DNA from: Euglena gracilis
Lineage: Eukaryota; Euglenida; Euglenophyceae; Euglenales
Reading direction: 5' to 3'
Length of the DNA stretch: 64,000 bases
Assembly (NCBI GenBank): GCA_039621445.1
Contig: CP154957.1
Location: 40,822,011 to 40,886,010, forward strand
The notes beneath the pieces were generated by a model, which worked only from the letters and a program-made list of their open reading frames with translations, was not told the origin of the DNA and searched no databases. Shown piece by piece: positions 54,481 through 64,000 of this stretch (position 1 is its first letter; each line of letters opens with the position of its first letter). The translations under genes and the position numbers were made by a program.

Positions 54481-55676
54481 TGCGTGAGCCCCAACCCAGT
54501 GCCCAGTGCTCGCAGCAGTCCCCAGCACAACGACAACCCCTCTCTGACCCCCCAGCCCAGCCCTGTGCCCTCCCTCTCCCCCAGCCCTCCCCCCTCCCCC
54601 TCGCTCAGCCCTCTGCCCTCCCCCTCCCCGAGCCCCCTCCCCTCCCCCTCCCTCAGCCCCGGACCTTCCCTGAGCCCCGTACCTTCCCTCAGCCCGATCC
54701 CCTCCCCCAGCCTGTCCCCCGGCAGCAGTCTTTCCCCGGCACGCTCGCCGTCCCCCAACCCGTCCCCCAAGGCCAGCCCCTCCTGGTCCAACAGCCCCAG
54801 CCCCTTCCCTAGTCCGCTCCCCAGCCAAAACCTTGCCACGGTCAGACAGGTTTTGAACCTCGGGGCCCCATAGCCCAGGCAACATTCTTTGCTTGTCACA
54901 ACAACGCTGTTCACTGTTCATTAGCATATTTTTCTAACAAAATTCAAAAAAAGGGAAACTCGTGCGAGGAGAACACCTTGCTTTCACCCGAAAAATATTT
55001 TTTTGGAATTTTGAGAGTGGCCTTGAAAAACTTTGGCTGACGTTTTTGGGATATTCCCAAATTGTACCTCCTCAAGTACCATTAGAATCTTCTGAACGAC
55101 AGAGGTTTTTCCCCCATTGAAATGTTTACTGCCCTCAGAAGCATGAACCAAGGTCCATAGGCCACAGCAGGTTCTTATGAGATTAGATTTTTTATGCAGA
55201 ATGTTGTTTTCCAAATTTGCACTTCATGGCTGTTTGTTAGCAATGCAGGTGCAATCACAAGCGAAAAGTGAATGGATTAAAAAGTTAAAGAGTGCAGACA
55301 CAAATACCAACGAATTCGCCATTCGCCATTCGAAGAAGGGCCACACTTCTTCAATTGAAAGAAGTCAACCCCCCCCGAATAGAAGCCCCCCTGAAAAGTG
55401 CCCCCCCCCCCCAATTTGAACCCCCCTCGGTTTTCGACCAACGTTCCGAATAGTAGCCCCCGGGGGATTCTATTCGGGGGATGGGGGGGGTTCATGGCCC
55501 TGGATGAAGTTGGAATTTGAGGCAGTGTGAATTGAAGGTCATGTGCTTTCCGGCCGTCCCCATCATCCCTCAGAGTCCGGTGCTGAGCCCCAGTCCCCTG
55601 GGTGTGGGGAGCCCCCTCGTCAACTCCACCCAGGCCCAGCCAGCCAGACGCCCCCCCCCTCCTCGCCACCATTTGG
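54481..55676 (+). CDS. Ser/Pro-rich exons of a probable surface protein, phase-consistent pair
   Basis: Exon 54481-54849: acceptor CTGGCGGTCAG, 123 codons, a long run of SPSP, PSLSP and LPSPS repeats, donor CAG/GTTTTG, phase 0. Exon 55574 to about 55676: acceptor CATCATCCCTCAG, reads SPVLSPSPLGVGSPLVNSTQ, then AQPARRPPPP; donor uncertain. The first join keeps frame and style. The repeats resemble the hydroxyproline-rich rods of algal pherophorin-type and other cell-surface proteins; this is an analogy of composition only. The exons lie upstream of globular and membrane exons on the same strand. Confidence 0.55.
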
Positions 55677-56081
55677 GTGTTGTGGTTGGGGAAAGGGTTC
55701 CTCAACAATTTGCTTCCTTCATTCCTTCATTTCTTTATGCACAGAATACAGAAGTTTTTTGGCACCACCATGCGACACCACTTCAGAGACCCTCTGTGTT
55801 CCAAGCATTTTGTGGAGTGAGAGGGTTTTGAGGTCTTTGAGGCCCAGGTGTACAGGTGGGTTGGGTAGTGAGACATTCCCTATTATGGCCAACAGTGGCG
55901 CGTTGAACTTTTTTGTGTGCCTGCGCCACGCCAGAAATTTTCAGCGTTTTTGGCGAAATGTGCCCGAAAGCACATTTTTGGTTAACTTGTGGGGCAAAGA
56001 TGGCTGTTGTCCCGTATTCTGGTGAGGTGTCAGACCACCGCCCACCTTCCTTCATCGAAGCCTGCCCCCCCCCGTCCTCAG

Positions 56082-56400
56082 GCTGTCCCTGTGCCCCAGC
56101 CCCAGCCCGTTCTTTTCCCCCCTGAGCAGCCCGAGCCCGAGCCCCGCCTCCGTGATTGTCATCGACTCCCCAACAGTCTCCCTCTTCAGCGGCGATCCCA
56201 CGCGGTCGGCGAAGTACGGCCCTTTGGAAGTGGCCAGCCTAGGCGCCGTCTCCCAACTGTTTCCAACCCAGCGGGACACCCTGGCGCGGACCATCGGCGC
56301 CTCACAGCAGTACGCCCGGGCATTCTCTGTGTCCTCGGCGTTCTCTGGCGACCCCGTCAGTTGCTCCGAGTGTCCTCAGGGGTGGGGGGGGGGCAACCCA
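56082..56400 (+). CDS. Exon joining Ser/Pro rod to a globular domain
   Basis: The acceptor is CCCCCCCCCGTCCTCAG. The frame reads LSLCPSPSPFFSPLSSPSPS, then PASVIVIDSPTVSLFSGDPT, then RSAKYGPLEVASLGAVSQLF, then QRDTLARTIGASQQYARAFS, then FSGDPVSCSECP. It thus passes from rod to a folded domain with a Cys pair. The start phase (two bases carried in) does not match the placed end of the 55574 exon, so a donor there is mis-set or an exon is missing. A donor near GGG/GTGGGG at 56382 is possible. Domain not recognised. Confidence 0.55.
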
Positions 56401-56694
56401 GCCCTCCCTACGGAATAATCCACACCCTTGGCCTGTCTGATAAGTGTCTTCCCGATGTACATTCTACCCTTTGCTCACGAACACAGGAATATTCCTTTGC
56501 TACTGGGACGGGGGGGTCCTCCCCATTCTCACCGCTTCCGGAGGTCTGTCCAAAACGAGGGTTGAAAGTGTGATGGCGGGTCCAAGGTGCGTTATTTTGC
56601 GCGGTTGAGCTGATTTTGCCCAACCAGAAGAGTGAGTAAAATTCCTTGGACAAACAAAAAAATGCTTGGAGGGGGTTACGCCGCGTCACCTGCA

Positions 56695-56925
56695 GCATTG
56701 AACGCACCCCTTGACAAGAGGCTCAACCCCCCCCCCCCCGGAGTGTGGCCCGCCGGCACCTACCGGGACGGCTACGTTGCCTACCTCAACACAGACCAGA
56801 CCCCACATTTCGACGCCACCGTCAGCGGGCTGAGCAGTCAGATTGCTGTCCTGACCAGGCCCGGCCAGCTTGCTTCAGTTGTTGTCCCAGCATTGGCACC
56901 CAGGGCGTCGCTTAAACCCCCCCCC
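56695..56925 (+). CDS. Globular exon of the same probable gene
   Basis: After ACCTGCAG the frame reads LNAPLDKRLNPPPPGVWPAG, then TYRDGYVAYLNTDQTPHFDA, then TVSGLSSQIAVLTRPGQLAS, then VVVPALAP. Alternating hydrophobic residues suggest a beta-sandwich-like ectodomain. The reading meets a stop at 56926, so a donor must lie a little before it; none is strong. The right flank falls directly into the AATAGTGCTGC repeat. Confidence 0.5.
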
Positions 56926-57320
56926 TAATAGTGCTGCGGGGCCAATAGAGCTGCGGGTCCAAATAGTGCTGCACCCCCAGCCAGATGAAGCGAGCGTCCA
57001 ATAGTGCTGCACCCCCCCAAATCACAGCAATGTGAAATGCGTAGAAGCTGGTGCAGCCTACTGCAGGCACCTTTTTTAATCCGCAGAGAGGGGAAAGGGG
57101 GCAAACTCCCACCCGAGCAACTCACAGAAGTCGTCCGAAGATGAACCACACGACCTCACTAGCCTCAGAGAAGGACATTGAGCAGACAAAAAGGGTGCCT
57201 GTGGTGATAGGCCGGGACTAAGAGGCACCCAGTCCAATAGTGCTGCGGGTCCAAATAGTGCTGCACCCCCCCCCGCTGGAGGCGGCCGTCCAGTAGAGCT
57301 GCGGGTGCAATACTATTTGG
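56926..57320. repeat. AATAGTGCTGCGGGTCC repeats
   Basis: At least four units lie at 56930-57020 and three at 57235-57320. They alternate AATAGTGCTGCGGGTCCA and AATAGTGCTGCACCCCCC. Between them is unrelated sequence (57030-57220). Confidence 0.75.
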
Positions 57321-57479
57321 GGGGGGGGGTTACGCCCGAGGGGACCCCATCCCCACCAAGGGGAGATTAGATTTTTTTCTTTTTCAGATATTCCAGAAAC
57401 GGCAGCTGGGTTTTTTTTCCTTCAAGAGTCGTTCAAGAGATGGCTGAAATCTGTTGATTTTTCGGCGGTGACTGACCCC

Positions 57480-57637
57480 CCCCCTTGATCAAACAAATCA
57501 TCTCAGGTGGCACCTCACTGAAAACTGATGAATATGTATGTATTACGCTATTACCTAACCCCCTTGATCAAACAAATCATCTCAGGTGGCACCTCACTGA
57601 AAACTGATGAATATGTATGTATTACGCTATTACCTAA
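57480..57637 (+). repeat. 79-bp exact tandem duplication
   Basis: CCCCCTTGATCAAACAAATC and on to GCTATTACCTAA occurs twice in a row (57480-57558 and 57559-57637) with no differences seen. This suggests a recent event or an assembly duplicate. Confidence 0.9.
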
Positions 57638-57954
57638 CTGGTTCTTTCCGGGGTGACTGACTAGTTTTGGCGTTCTGGACCCCCCACCCCGTGTGTGTGG
57701 GGGGTCGGCCAGAAATGCCCGTCAAGGTGGAATTGGTCTGTGCTATCATATGACAATGGGCCAGGGAGGTCACTTACACTTTCAAAACCGCACAATCTCG
57801 TTTTGAAAACCAGCCAGCCACTTTTGACACCCATACCAAACAACGACTGGCCCATTTGCCAGCATCAGCAGCCTAGGTTTAAGGTTTCCAAGCAATAACC
57901 AATGATGCCAAATTGCATCCAAAATTGATGTTTTTTTGCGAAAATTCAGGGAAT

Positions 57955-58088
57955 CAGTATCAATATAGTATTAGTATTAGTATTAGCATTAGCATTAGCA
58001 TTAGCATTAGTATTAGTATTAGTATTAGTGTTAGTATTAGTATCAGTATTAGTATTAGTATTAGTATTAGTATTAGTATTAGTATTAG
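57955..58088 (+). repeat. (ATTAGT)n microsatellite
   Basis: About 22 hexamers of TATTAG with TAGCAT and TAGTGT variants. It probably lies in an intron of the surface-protein gene. Confidence 0.97.
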
Positions 58089-58229
58089 TTCAAACAAATA
58101 TCCAACAGGAGATCAGTCCACTTGGGGTGGAAAGCAAAATTGTGGGAAACTCAGACTGAGAGTGGGTAGCTGGACCCTGCAACAACTTATAAAATAAACT
58201 TTTTTTGCCAGGAATACTAATACTTGTTG

Positions 58230-59290
58230 GAACATGGCTGTTATTCCCGGCCTGCGGCCATCGTGGGGGAGCGGGGTGCAGCGGGCGGTGGTGATCGGCT
58301 ACAGCGCCACCGCGGACGCCATTTCACACCTCAAGCTGCCCACCGACAGCAACCTGACACTGCGGCTGCTGCTGCAGATCGAACGCATGCCCAGCGCTCA
58401 TGGGGGACGTCCCCGTGCCACGCTTTGGGAAGACGGCGGTGGCCAGGAAACCTCCAAAAACAGTTTTCCGTAGGCAGCTTCAGAACTCGGCCACAGCACC
58501 AGTGATAATCAACCAAAGGAAGTGGAAGCAATGGAAGATTTTTTTTTTACAGTCGGGAGGGCCCCATGGGGAGGGGTCTAGCTAGTGGCGTTTTCCTTGT
58601 GGCTTACAAAATGGCTAGCTAGTTGACCCCCCCAGAAACCCCTTAAGCGTACAAGGGATTTCACACCAGGGAAAAACAGTTTACGGAGGGTATTTAATAA
58701 AAACATCCAGAAGATGGAACACAAAAAAAGGATTTTTGAGGCTCAGAAGGAAGTTTTGATGTGGCTGTCGATTTCTCACTCCAACGCACCCACCAAGTTC
58801 ACCCTGGGCCTTGGGGGGCCATGCAATTTCCATCCAAATACAAAGCACCCCCCGGCCTTGATGCAGAGGGTTTGGCCCACCTGGAGCGCTGCCCACGACG
58901 GCAACGGGGCAGCTGGCCAACAACCAGTCCATGCAGTTTGTGGTCAACGTCCCGGGCAGGGCTTGTTTTAAGGTTGCTTTAAGGGGGTCCTGTGGAAGGG
59001 GGGGGGTTCCTCCATTTTCGGTCTTGCAACACAGACTTGCGCCCCGAGAAGTGCCCCCCCTGTTCTATTTCAGGGGGCAGGGGGGCACCCCCCTGGGAGG
59101 GTGGGGGGACCCTCCCTGGTCTTCAAAGTACTCCCTGGTCCCAAGCGACGGCTCCCAGGGGGTGCTCGCCCGGCTGTACAACACGGCGGACCCCGCGGGG
59201 GAGCTGCAGCCCCCCAAGGCCTGGACCCTCATCCAGGACCGGACCTGTGCGGCCCGTGTCGTGCGCTCACACGTCCAAAACTGTCGCCCT
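58230..59290 (+). CDS. Further ectodomain exons of the probable surface protein
   Basis: 58240-58420 reads PSWGSGVQRAVVIGYSATAD, then AISHLKLPTDSNLTLRLLLQ, then IERMPSAHGG. 58880-58972 reads LPTTATGQLANNQSMQFVVN, then VPGRACFK, with donor AAG/GTTGCT. 59129-59270 (acceptor TCTTCAAAG) reads YSLVPSDGSQGVLARLYNTA, then DPAGELQPPKAWTLIQDRTC, then AARVV. The last two join in phase 0 across a 156-base intron, although that intron is itself open in frame. G+C is clearly higher than in the flanks. Soluble or extracellular domain; no family recognised. Confidence 0.55.
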
Positions 59291-59502
59291 GAGCCACTGC
59301 CCTGAAGAGGTTGGGGATAGTCTACAGAGGTTGCTGTGGCTGGCTGATGTCTGCCGCAAGTGTTTTGGGGTGCTGTGTTTGGCCAGCCGCCCGACCCGAA
59401 AGCATTAAATTGCTCCAAATTGGTAGTCTCATTTAGCTCCCCCCTTGTCCAACGACCACCCCAACACCGGTCAGATTCGACCCTTTGCAAACCAAAGACA
59501 AA

Positions 59503-59815
59503 ATGATGGCCATCATGGCCCTTGATGGCCATCATGACCCATGATGCCCATCATGACCCGTGATGGCCATCATGACCCGTGATGGCCATCATGACCCACG
59601 ATGGCCATCATGACCCACGATGGCCATCATGGCCCATGATGGCCATCATGACCCATGATGCCCATCATGACCCGTGATGCCCATCATGACCCGTGATGGC
59701 CATCATGACCCGTGATGGCCATCATGATCCATGATGCCCATCATGACCCATGATGGCCATCATGACCCGTGATGGCCATCATGGCCCATGATGGCCATCA
59801 TGACCCATGATTTGC
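59503..59815 (+). repeat. 19-bp minisatellite GATGGCCATCATGACCCGT
   Basis: About 16 units with variants CCCA, CCCG and GGCCC. Every unit contains the perfect palindrome GATGGCCATC or GATGCCCATC. It lies between exons of the probable surface-protein gene. Confidence 0.97.
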
Positions 59816-60318
59816 AAAGACTGGCTATGGCTGTGGCTATTGCTGACCTTTGCTGGCCTGGGGAACCTCACGCCCCCCCTGTCTATCGACCCCCCGGGGG
59901 AAAGACAGACATTGGTGGTATTGGACAAGGGTTAAAAATGGTGGTACTGGTGTTGGTGATGGTAGTGGCCGAATATGAGGTTGCCTCGTCAAGGGTTATT
60001 TGTCACACTCGAGATGACCACAATCTTCAAGGTACGCTGGAGGAGGAGATGGAGAATGAACTCATCCATTTATAATATGATAAGGCACAAAATGGGAGTA
60101 AAGGCGTTGTCAGGAGAACAAGGTTTGCCCTGCAGATCTTAAGGTGGTCCCCTCATAGGGAGGTTGAAAATGTGTATTGAGCAATTTCTGCACCTTTTTG
60201 CAATTATTCACGCCTTTTTTTCATTTTTTTTGGGTTGTTCCTTTTTTTGCAAAACTTCGAATTCTTTTAAAGTAATTAGATTTTTTAAAGTTTTTTTGGC
60301 TTTTTTTTTAACACACCG

Positions 60319-60510
60319 GTGAGACTCTTTCGGAAAAAGTGGAATGCCTTTCAAGAAAATGCGGTATTACTGCAGCTGACACCCTCAATTCTGGAACTGC
60401 TTGACAGATTCTTGCTCGGAATTGAATGGATTTCTGAAACGCTTTGGCAGGATTTCCCGGACGTTTCGACAACAAAACTCAACAGGCTGATTCAACAGGC
60501 TGAATCTTAA
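60319..60510 (+). CDS. Candidate short ORF or exon, unknown
   Basis: It reads VRLFRKKWNAFQENAVLLQL, then TPSILELLDRFLLGIEWISE, then TLWQDFPDVSTTKLNRLIQQ, then AES and a stop, followed at once by a strong donor-like AAG/GTGAGG. The peptide is convincing as an amphipathic helical protein. It may be the 3' end of a small gene inside the larger one, or a pseudo-exon. Confidence 0.35.
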   Translation: MRLFRKKWNAFQENAVLLQLTPSILELLDRFLLGIEWISETLWQDFPDVSTTKLNRLIQQAES

Positions 60511-60534
60511 GGTGAGGCCGACCCCAGAGCCCCA

Positions 60535-60700
60535 GAGTAGTAAGTGAGCGGTGGTTTTGCGGGGGGAAGGGGTAAGACCCCCCCACCCGGGGGGGGGGGG
60601 TACAGACCACCTCCCCCCCTTCGGACCAAGGAGGGTCCCGAACCCCCCCCCGGGAACCCAAAAAAATTTCCAGTGCTTTGCGCCAGAAAAGACTCGCAAG
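60535..60700 (+). repeat. GAGCGGTGG GC-run repeat, partner at 63503-63760
   Basis: TGAGCGGTGGTTTTGCGGGG with several C/G runs and GGGAACCCAAAAAAATTTCC matches 63503-63660 (TGAGCGGTGGCTTTTGTAGG and GGGGACCCAAAAAAAA). This is a dispersed repeat of the GC-rich MITE type; ends not defined. Confidence 0.6.
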
Positions 60701-60871
60701 GAGTTTTCATTGCACATCCATCATTTTTGTTGTCTTTGCAGTTCTGCACAATTTTTTTTTGCAGTACAGTGTTTCATCTGCCCTCGTGCATATCTTGCCC
60801 CCCTCGGCCCCATAATGCCCTGCCCTCCCCCCCCCAACACCCACCCTGTCCCTCATGGCCCGGGCCGGCAG

Positions 60872-61809
60872 CGGCACCTCGCCGTCCCCCACACCTCCGT
60901 CCTCGCCGTCTACTCCTACGCCCTGGGCCCCAACACGGCCGCCCCCTCGCCCAGCCCCACCGCCGGGGGCACCGCCGCCGCCTCTGTGTCGTACCTCTGG
61001 GCACTGTTCGCCCTCCTGCTGCTGGTGCCCCTGCCGGGGGCCGCCCTGCAGCGCCGGCTGGCCCGTCTCCCCTCGGTGCGTTCCAGTCCCCGCACTTCCA
61101 CTGTGTTTTGGTCCCTCAGAGCCACACGTGACCCCCGAGGGGACCTATTCGAGTTGGCCAACTGCCGGGGGGGGGGGGGTATTTTCAATGCAGCAAAGAT
61201 TTGTTTGTCGAAATCTGACGCCTAAGAGGTCCTCCCATCACATATCTTGCATCACTCGCACCCTCCCTCAGTGATTCAAGGGCCACCGGGGGGGGGGGGG
61301 TCACCTGGGTGGCTAGTGGTGAAACGCGGGGAGTGTTAAAGAATCAGGGTTAGAGTTACAATGCGACAGTTACGCCAAAATGCAATTCAGTCAAAATTTA
61401 ACACAAGTTGTCACCCTAACCTTGTATTTTTTAATAACCTCCATGTTGCATTATTGCCCCCCCCAGTGGGGGCAGTGATGCAGAGTTGACGACAAAGCAT
61501 CCCCAAAGTTACATCCGCTCACCCTGACCGCTGCTTTGGCTGAGGGTCCGCTGGCCGGCCGGAGCGCGGCCCCCTCCGCGGTCGGCATCGCGGTGGTGTG
61601 CCTCATCCGCCAGCGCCGCCGCGCGGGGGCGGAGGCGCCGGTCCCCAGCGCGCTGCCGACGCCGTACCACCCCTCGGAGCCCAAGCTGCCGGAGCCGGAA
61701 CGGGAGGAGACTGGCAGCGACGGCCCGCCGGCGGAGGGGGACACCCCGGAGGGGAAGGACGGGGAGCCTGGCCAGGGAACCGCCGCCGCTGTCGCGTGCA
61801 GCCCTGAAT
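60872..61809 (+). CDS. Membrane-spanning and cytoplasmic exons of the probable surface protein
   Basis: Exon 60872-61075: acceptor GGGCCGGCAG, reads RHLAVPHTSVLAVYSYALGP, then NTAAPSPSPTAGGTAAAS, then the hydrophobic stretch VSYLWALFALLLLVPLPGAA, then LQRRLARLPS, donor TCG/GTGCGT, phase 0. Exon 61545 to about 61809: acceptor TTTGGCTGAG, phase 0, reads GPLAGRSAAPSAVGIAVVCL, then IRQRRRAGAEAPVPS, then an acidic Pro-rich tail (PEPEREETGSDGPPAEGD). One hydrophobic helix followed by RR and an acidic tail suggests a type I membrane protein with the Ser/Pro rod outside. Confidence 0.6.
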
Positions 61810-62073
61810 GTTTGCTCCGGCAACCCAATTGCCCATTTTTTTTTCAGATAACGCATGTGCACCATTTTTGCTGACGAAACATTTTTTTTATGCTCAGGTT
61901 GTGCAACCAGCCCACCTTTTCTCTCCGGTTTTGAGGAAGAACAGGGAAAGGTTTCTTTGAGGTGTTGTGAGCAATTTTCTTTGTGTTCAGAATGTCCCCT
62001 GAAGACCCCCCTATGTTTGCAAATAATAATAAATAATGCCTGTTGATTCGGGTTCTTAATTGATGTTGAATCT

Positions 62074-62412
62074 TTATCTGCCAATATTTGGATTGTCTCC
62101 TGAGATGGTTTCTGTGAAGACAGGTGCACTTCGTTTTGGATAATAAGAAACCCATATTTCACTGGAATAGTGTTCCCATCCCATATCACCCAAACCCAAT
62201 TCACAAACAGTATCGCAAATACAAAAAAACTCTTTCTTGGGAGGGAGTTGAGCAAGAATCCGTTTTGTAAACCTATGCCCTAATGTGACGAATATTGGAA
62301 GAACGGACTTCGATCCTGTGAATAATGCATCCATGAACACTCTCGAGCATCGTCGGATCTCGTTGTTCAAAAACTGCTCTCTGGCTTCGGTTGGCTTGAC
62401 AGACACCATTAA
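62074..62412 (-). CDS. Candidate minus-strand ORF of unknown function
   Basis: It reads MVSVKPTEAREQFLNNEIRR, then CSRVFMDALFTGSKSVLPIF, then VTLGHRFTKRILAQLPPKKE, then FFCICDTVCELGLGDMGW. The composition is very protein-like, and it lies opposite an intron of the plus-strand gene. It may be a nested gene or a transposon exon. No family recognised. Confidence 0.35.
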   Translation of the reverse strand, partial: LMVSVKPTEAREQFLNNEIRRCSRVFMDALFTGSKSVLPIFVTLGHRFTKRILAQLPPKKEFFCICDTVCELGLGDMGWEHYSSEIWVSYYPKRSAPVFTETISGDNPNIGR

Positions 62413-62589
62413 GGCCAAAATGACAAAAAGAACAAAAAAAACAAAACGATGGCGGCTTCCGATTTATGTGCCTCCCTCCTGCCATTTTTGGGTCCTGCGA
62501 ATAGTTGCTTTCGAAGGCATTTGCACTATGAAAAGGAGTTGTACCCAAAGGCACACGTTGCATAAGCGATTCCGTTGTTTTTCCCACAG

Positions 62590-63083
62590 CCCCAAAGGAG
62601 GATGCGGAAGGAGGGTACTCGCGAGCACTCTCCTCCGGAACATCCGGCCCTTCACCTCCCCTCCGGAGCAACCCTCCCCTGCCACCGGGGCCCCAAACTA
62701 ATCCCTTACAGCTGAGTCCGAAGCGAAGCGATGGCACTCTCACAGCAAAGCCCCTGGCCCTGTGGGGGCAATCGGACCAGCAATTCCCCCGCCGCCTGCC
62801 CCCCCCCCACCCCCCGGCACCGGGGAGGACACCGCCCGAGTGCCGGCCGCCGGTGGGGCCCTGGGGGGGCCCCGGGGCGGACCCCCTGCGGGCAGCGGCG
62901 GTGCTGCAGCCCACCGCGGCGGCCGTCGACCCCATCCTGCCCGTCCCCACCCTGCCGCACGAGTTCAGCTTCCAGTCCCAGCAGTCCTTCGGCCGCAAGG
63001 GCCCCGCCAAAGAACGATCAGGGGGAGGCCCGGGGGCAGTCCCGCGAACCCACAGGATTTCCCATCTCCCCTTAGGTCCATGA
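62590..63083 (+). CDS. Likely terminal exon of the probable surface protein
   Basis: The acceptor is TTTTTCCCACAG. One frame stays open for 164 codons to TGA at 63081: PKEDAEGGYSRALSSGTSGP, then Pro-rich, then DPILPVPTLPHEFSFQSQQS, then FGRKGPAKERSGGG. It can follow the 61545 exon if that ends at the GAAT/GTTTGC donor. Composition fits a long disordered cytoplasmic tail. The competing frames are Gly/Ala/Pro-rich and less natural. Confidence 0.5.
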
Positions 63084-64000
63084 TTGACGGAGTGCAACTG
63101 AGTTTGGGGTGTTCACTCCACCGAGATGGGCGAGACGGTTGTCCAGCCAGCAGGCCATTTATTTTGAAATGGTGACAAATGCCTGATTGGTTCAAATGAC
63201 CCCTTAGGTGTGTCGGCAAGCAGCCACCAATTTCACCGGCTGGTTTGCTAGATATGTTGGCTGCAGTTGAGGTATCAAAACACCTTGGACCTTCTTCATG
63301 AATGAGCTGAGGCGCACAGACTACTGGACCTACCTGCACGCAAGGGGTGGAGATCGCAGCACATTTTGTCTAATTTTAGCACATTTTTTGTGCATTTCTT
63401 CACATTTCCACAAAAACACGCATTTTTCTGCCCATTTTTTCCATTTTTTGATTTCTCCCCTGGCTGGCGATTTGGATGCGCCAGGAAGCCCCAGGGTGTT
63501 TATTGAGCGGTGGCTTTTGTAGGGGGGAGGGGAGTCAGACCACCCCAGGGGGGGGGTCTAGACCACCCCTCCTCCCCCTTCGGACGGGGGGGGGGGGGGG
63601 GTCCAGGACCCCCCGGGGACCCAAAAAAAAAAGCGCGGAAAAGCCGAAAAACTCTGGTGTACATTTTGACCGATTTTTCAAAAAAAAATGCGTGAAAATT
63701 TCACGCCATTTTTGGGCCGTTTTCAAGGCCAAGAATCAAAAAAATTCCGGCGCAGGCTCGGGTTACCAGTTTTGTGTACACAGGCCGACAATGGGAGAAG
63801 TCGTGGGCCGTGATGCAATCGGTGGTGTTGTAGACTCGAAATGCATGAATCAGCAGTTACTCGCCGGGGATGTGACATGGGATATTGCAGGCACGGCGAG
63901 GCACAAGAAGAAGAGACGTGAAACATCTGGACAACGTCTGCATCTTGAATAACATTCAATCTTGTCCGGTGTCTGAATCTTGTCCAATGTCAACGTCTTG
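63084..64000. other. No gene; GC-run repeat at 63503-63760
   Basis: After the probable gene end there is A/T-rich DNA, then the GAGCGGTGG repeat copy with G and C runs, then anonymous sequence to the window end. The frame at 63723-63952 is not supported. Confidence 0.4.

Overview
The window reads as nuclear DNA of a eukaryote that is rich in repeats and poor in genes. It has short spliced exons with GT-AG introns and long microsatellites. It also carries many small transposons with target-site duplications and very frequent poly-G/poly-C runs. No rRNA, convincing tRNA, CRISPR array or bacterial operon structure is visible. The Ser/Pro-rich multi-exon gene and the DIRS-type retroelement fit a protist or alga, but I cannot name the lineage from sequence alone.

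Layout. 1-6046: two DIRS-like tyrosine-recombinase retroelements head to head. The right one is nearly complete (Gag-like, RT, RNase H, methyltransferase-like and YR, with inverted termini and an internal complementary region) but carries frameshifts. 6047-15330: mostly anonymous DNA with a few candidate exons, the best being a phase-consistent pair on the minus strand at 12484-12682. 15331-15833: a hAT-type MITE. 18422-18975: the last three exons of an unknown minus-strand gene. 19.7-23.1 kb: a dispersed family of about 30-bp palindromes centred on GTGCGCAwwTGCGCAC. 25021-25833: a hAT-like element with a perfect 8-bp duplication, carrying a TTF-like zinc-finger ORF. 25906-26287: a MULE-like MITE with a 9-bp duplication. 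28395-32767: a minus-strand gene for an RRM protein, assembled from four exons with agreeing phases; its introns hold one MITE nested in another, a third MITE and an AT microsatellite.

33-49 kb is a mosaic of MITEs, palindromes and minisatellites. It includes a 1-kb element bounded by TTAA and filled by a 57-bp minisatellite, long perfect palindromes with 2-nt spacers, a second copy of the GC-rich hAT MITE in inverse orientation, and a degraded Gag fragment inside a 2-kb TIR element. 49.5-63.1 kb holds a set of plus-strand exons, first Ser/Pro-rich, then globular, then one membrane segment and an acidic/Pro-rich tail. These probably form one large surface-protein gene interrupted by (GT)n, (ATTAGT)n and 19-bp minisatellite introns.

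The strongest evidence is structural: TIRs with exact 8- or 9-bp duplications, and splice sites with agreeing phase. Protein functions are assigned only to the RT/RNase H/YR, the RRM, the TTF-like finger and the Gag fragment. The rest is described but unnamed.
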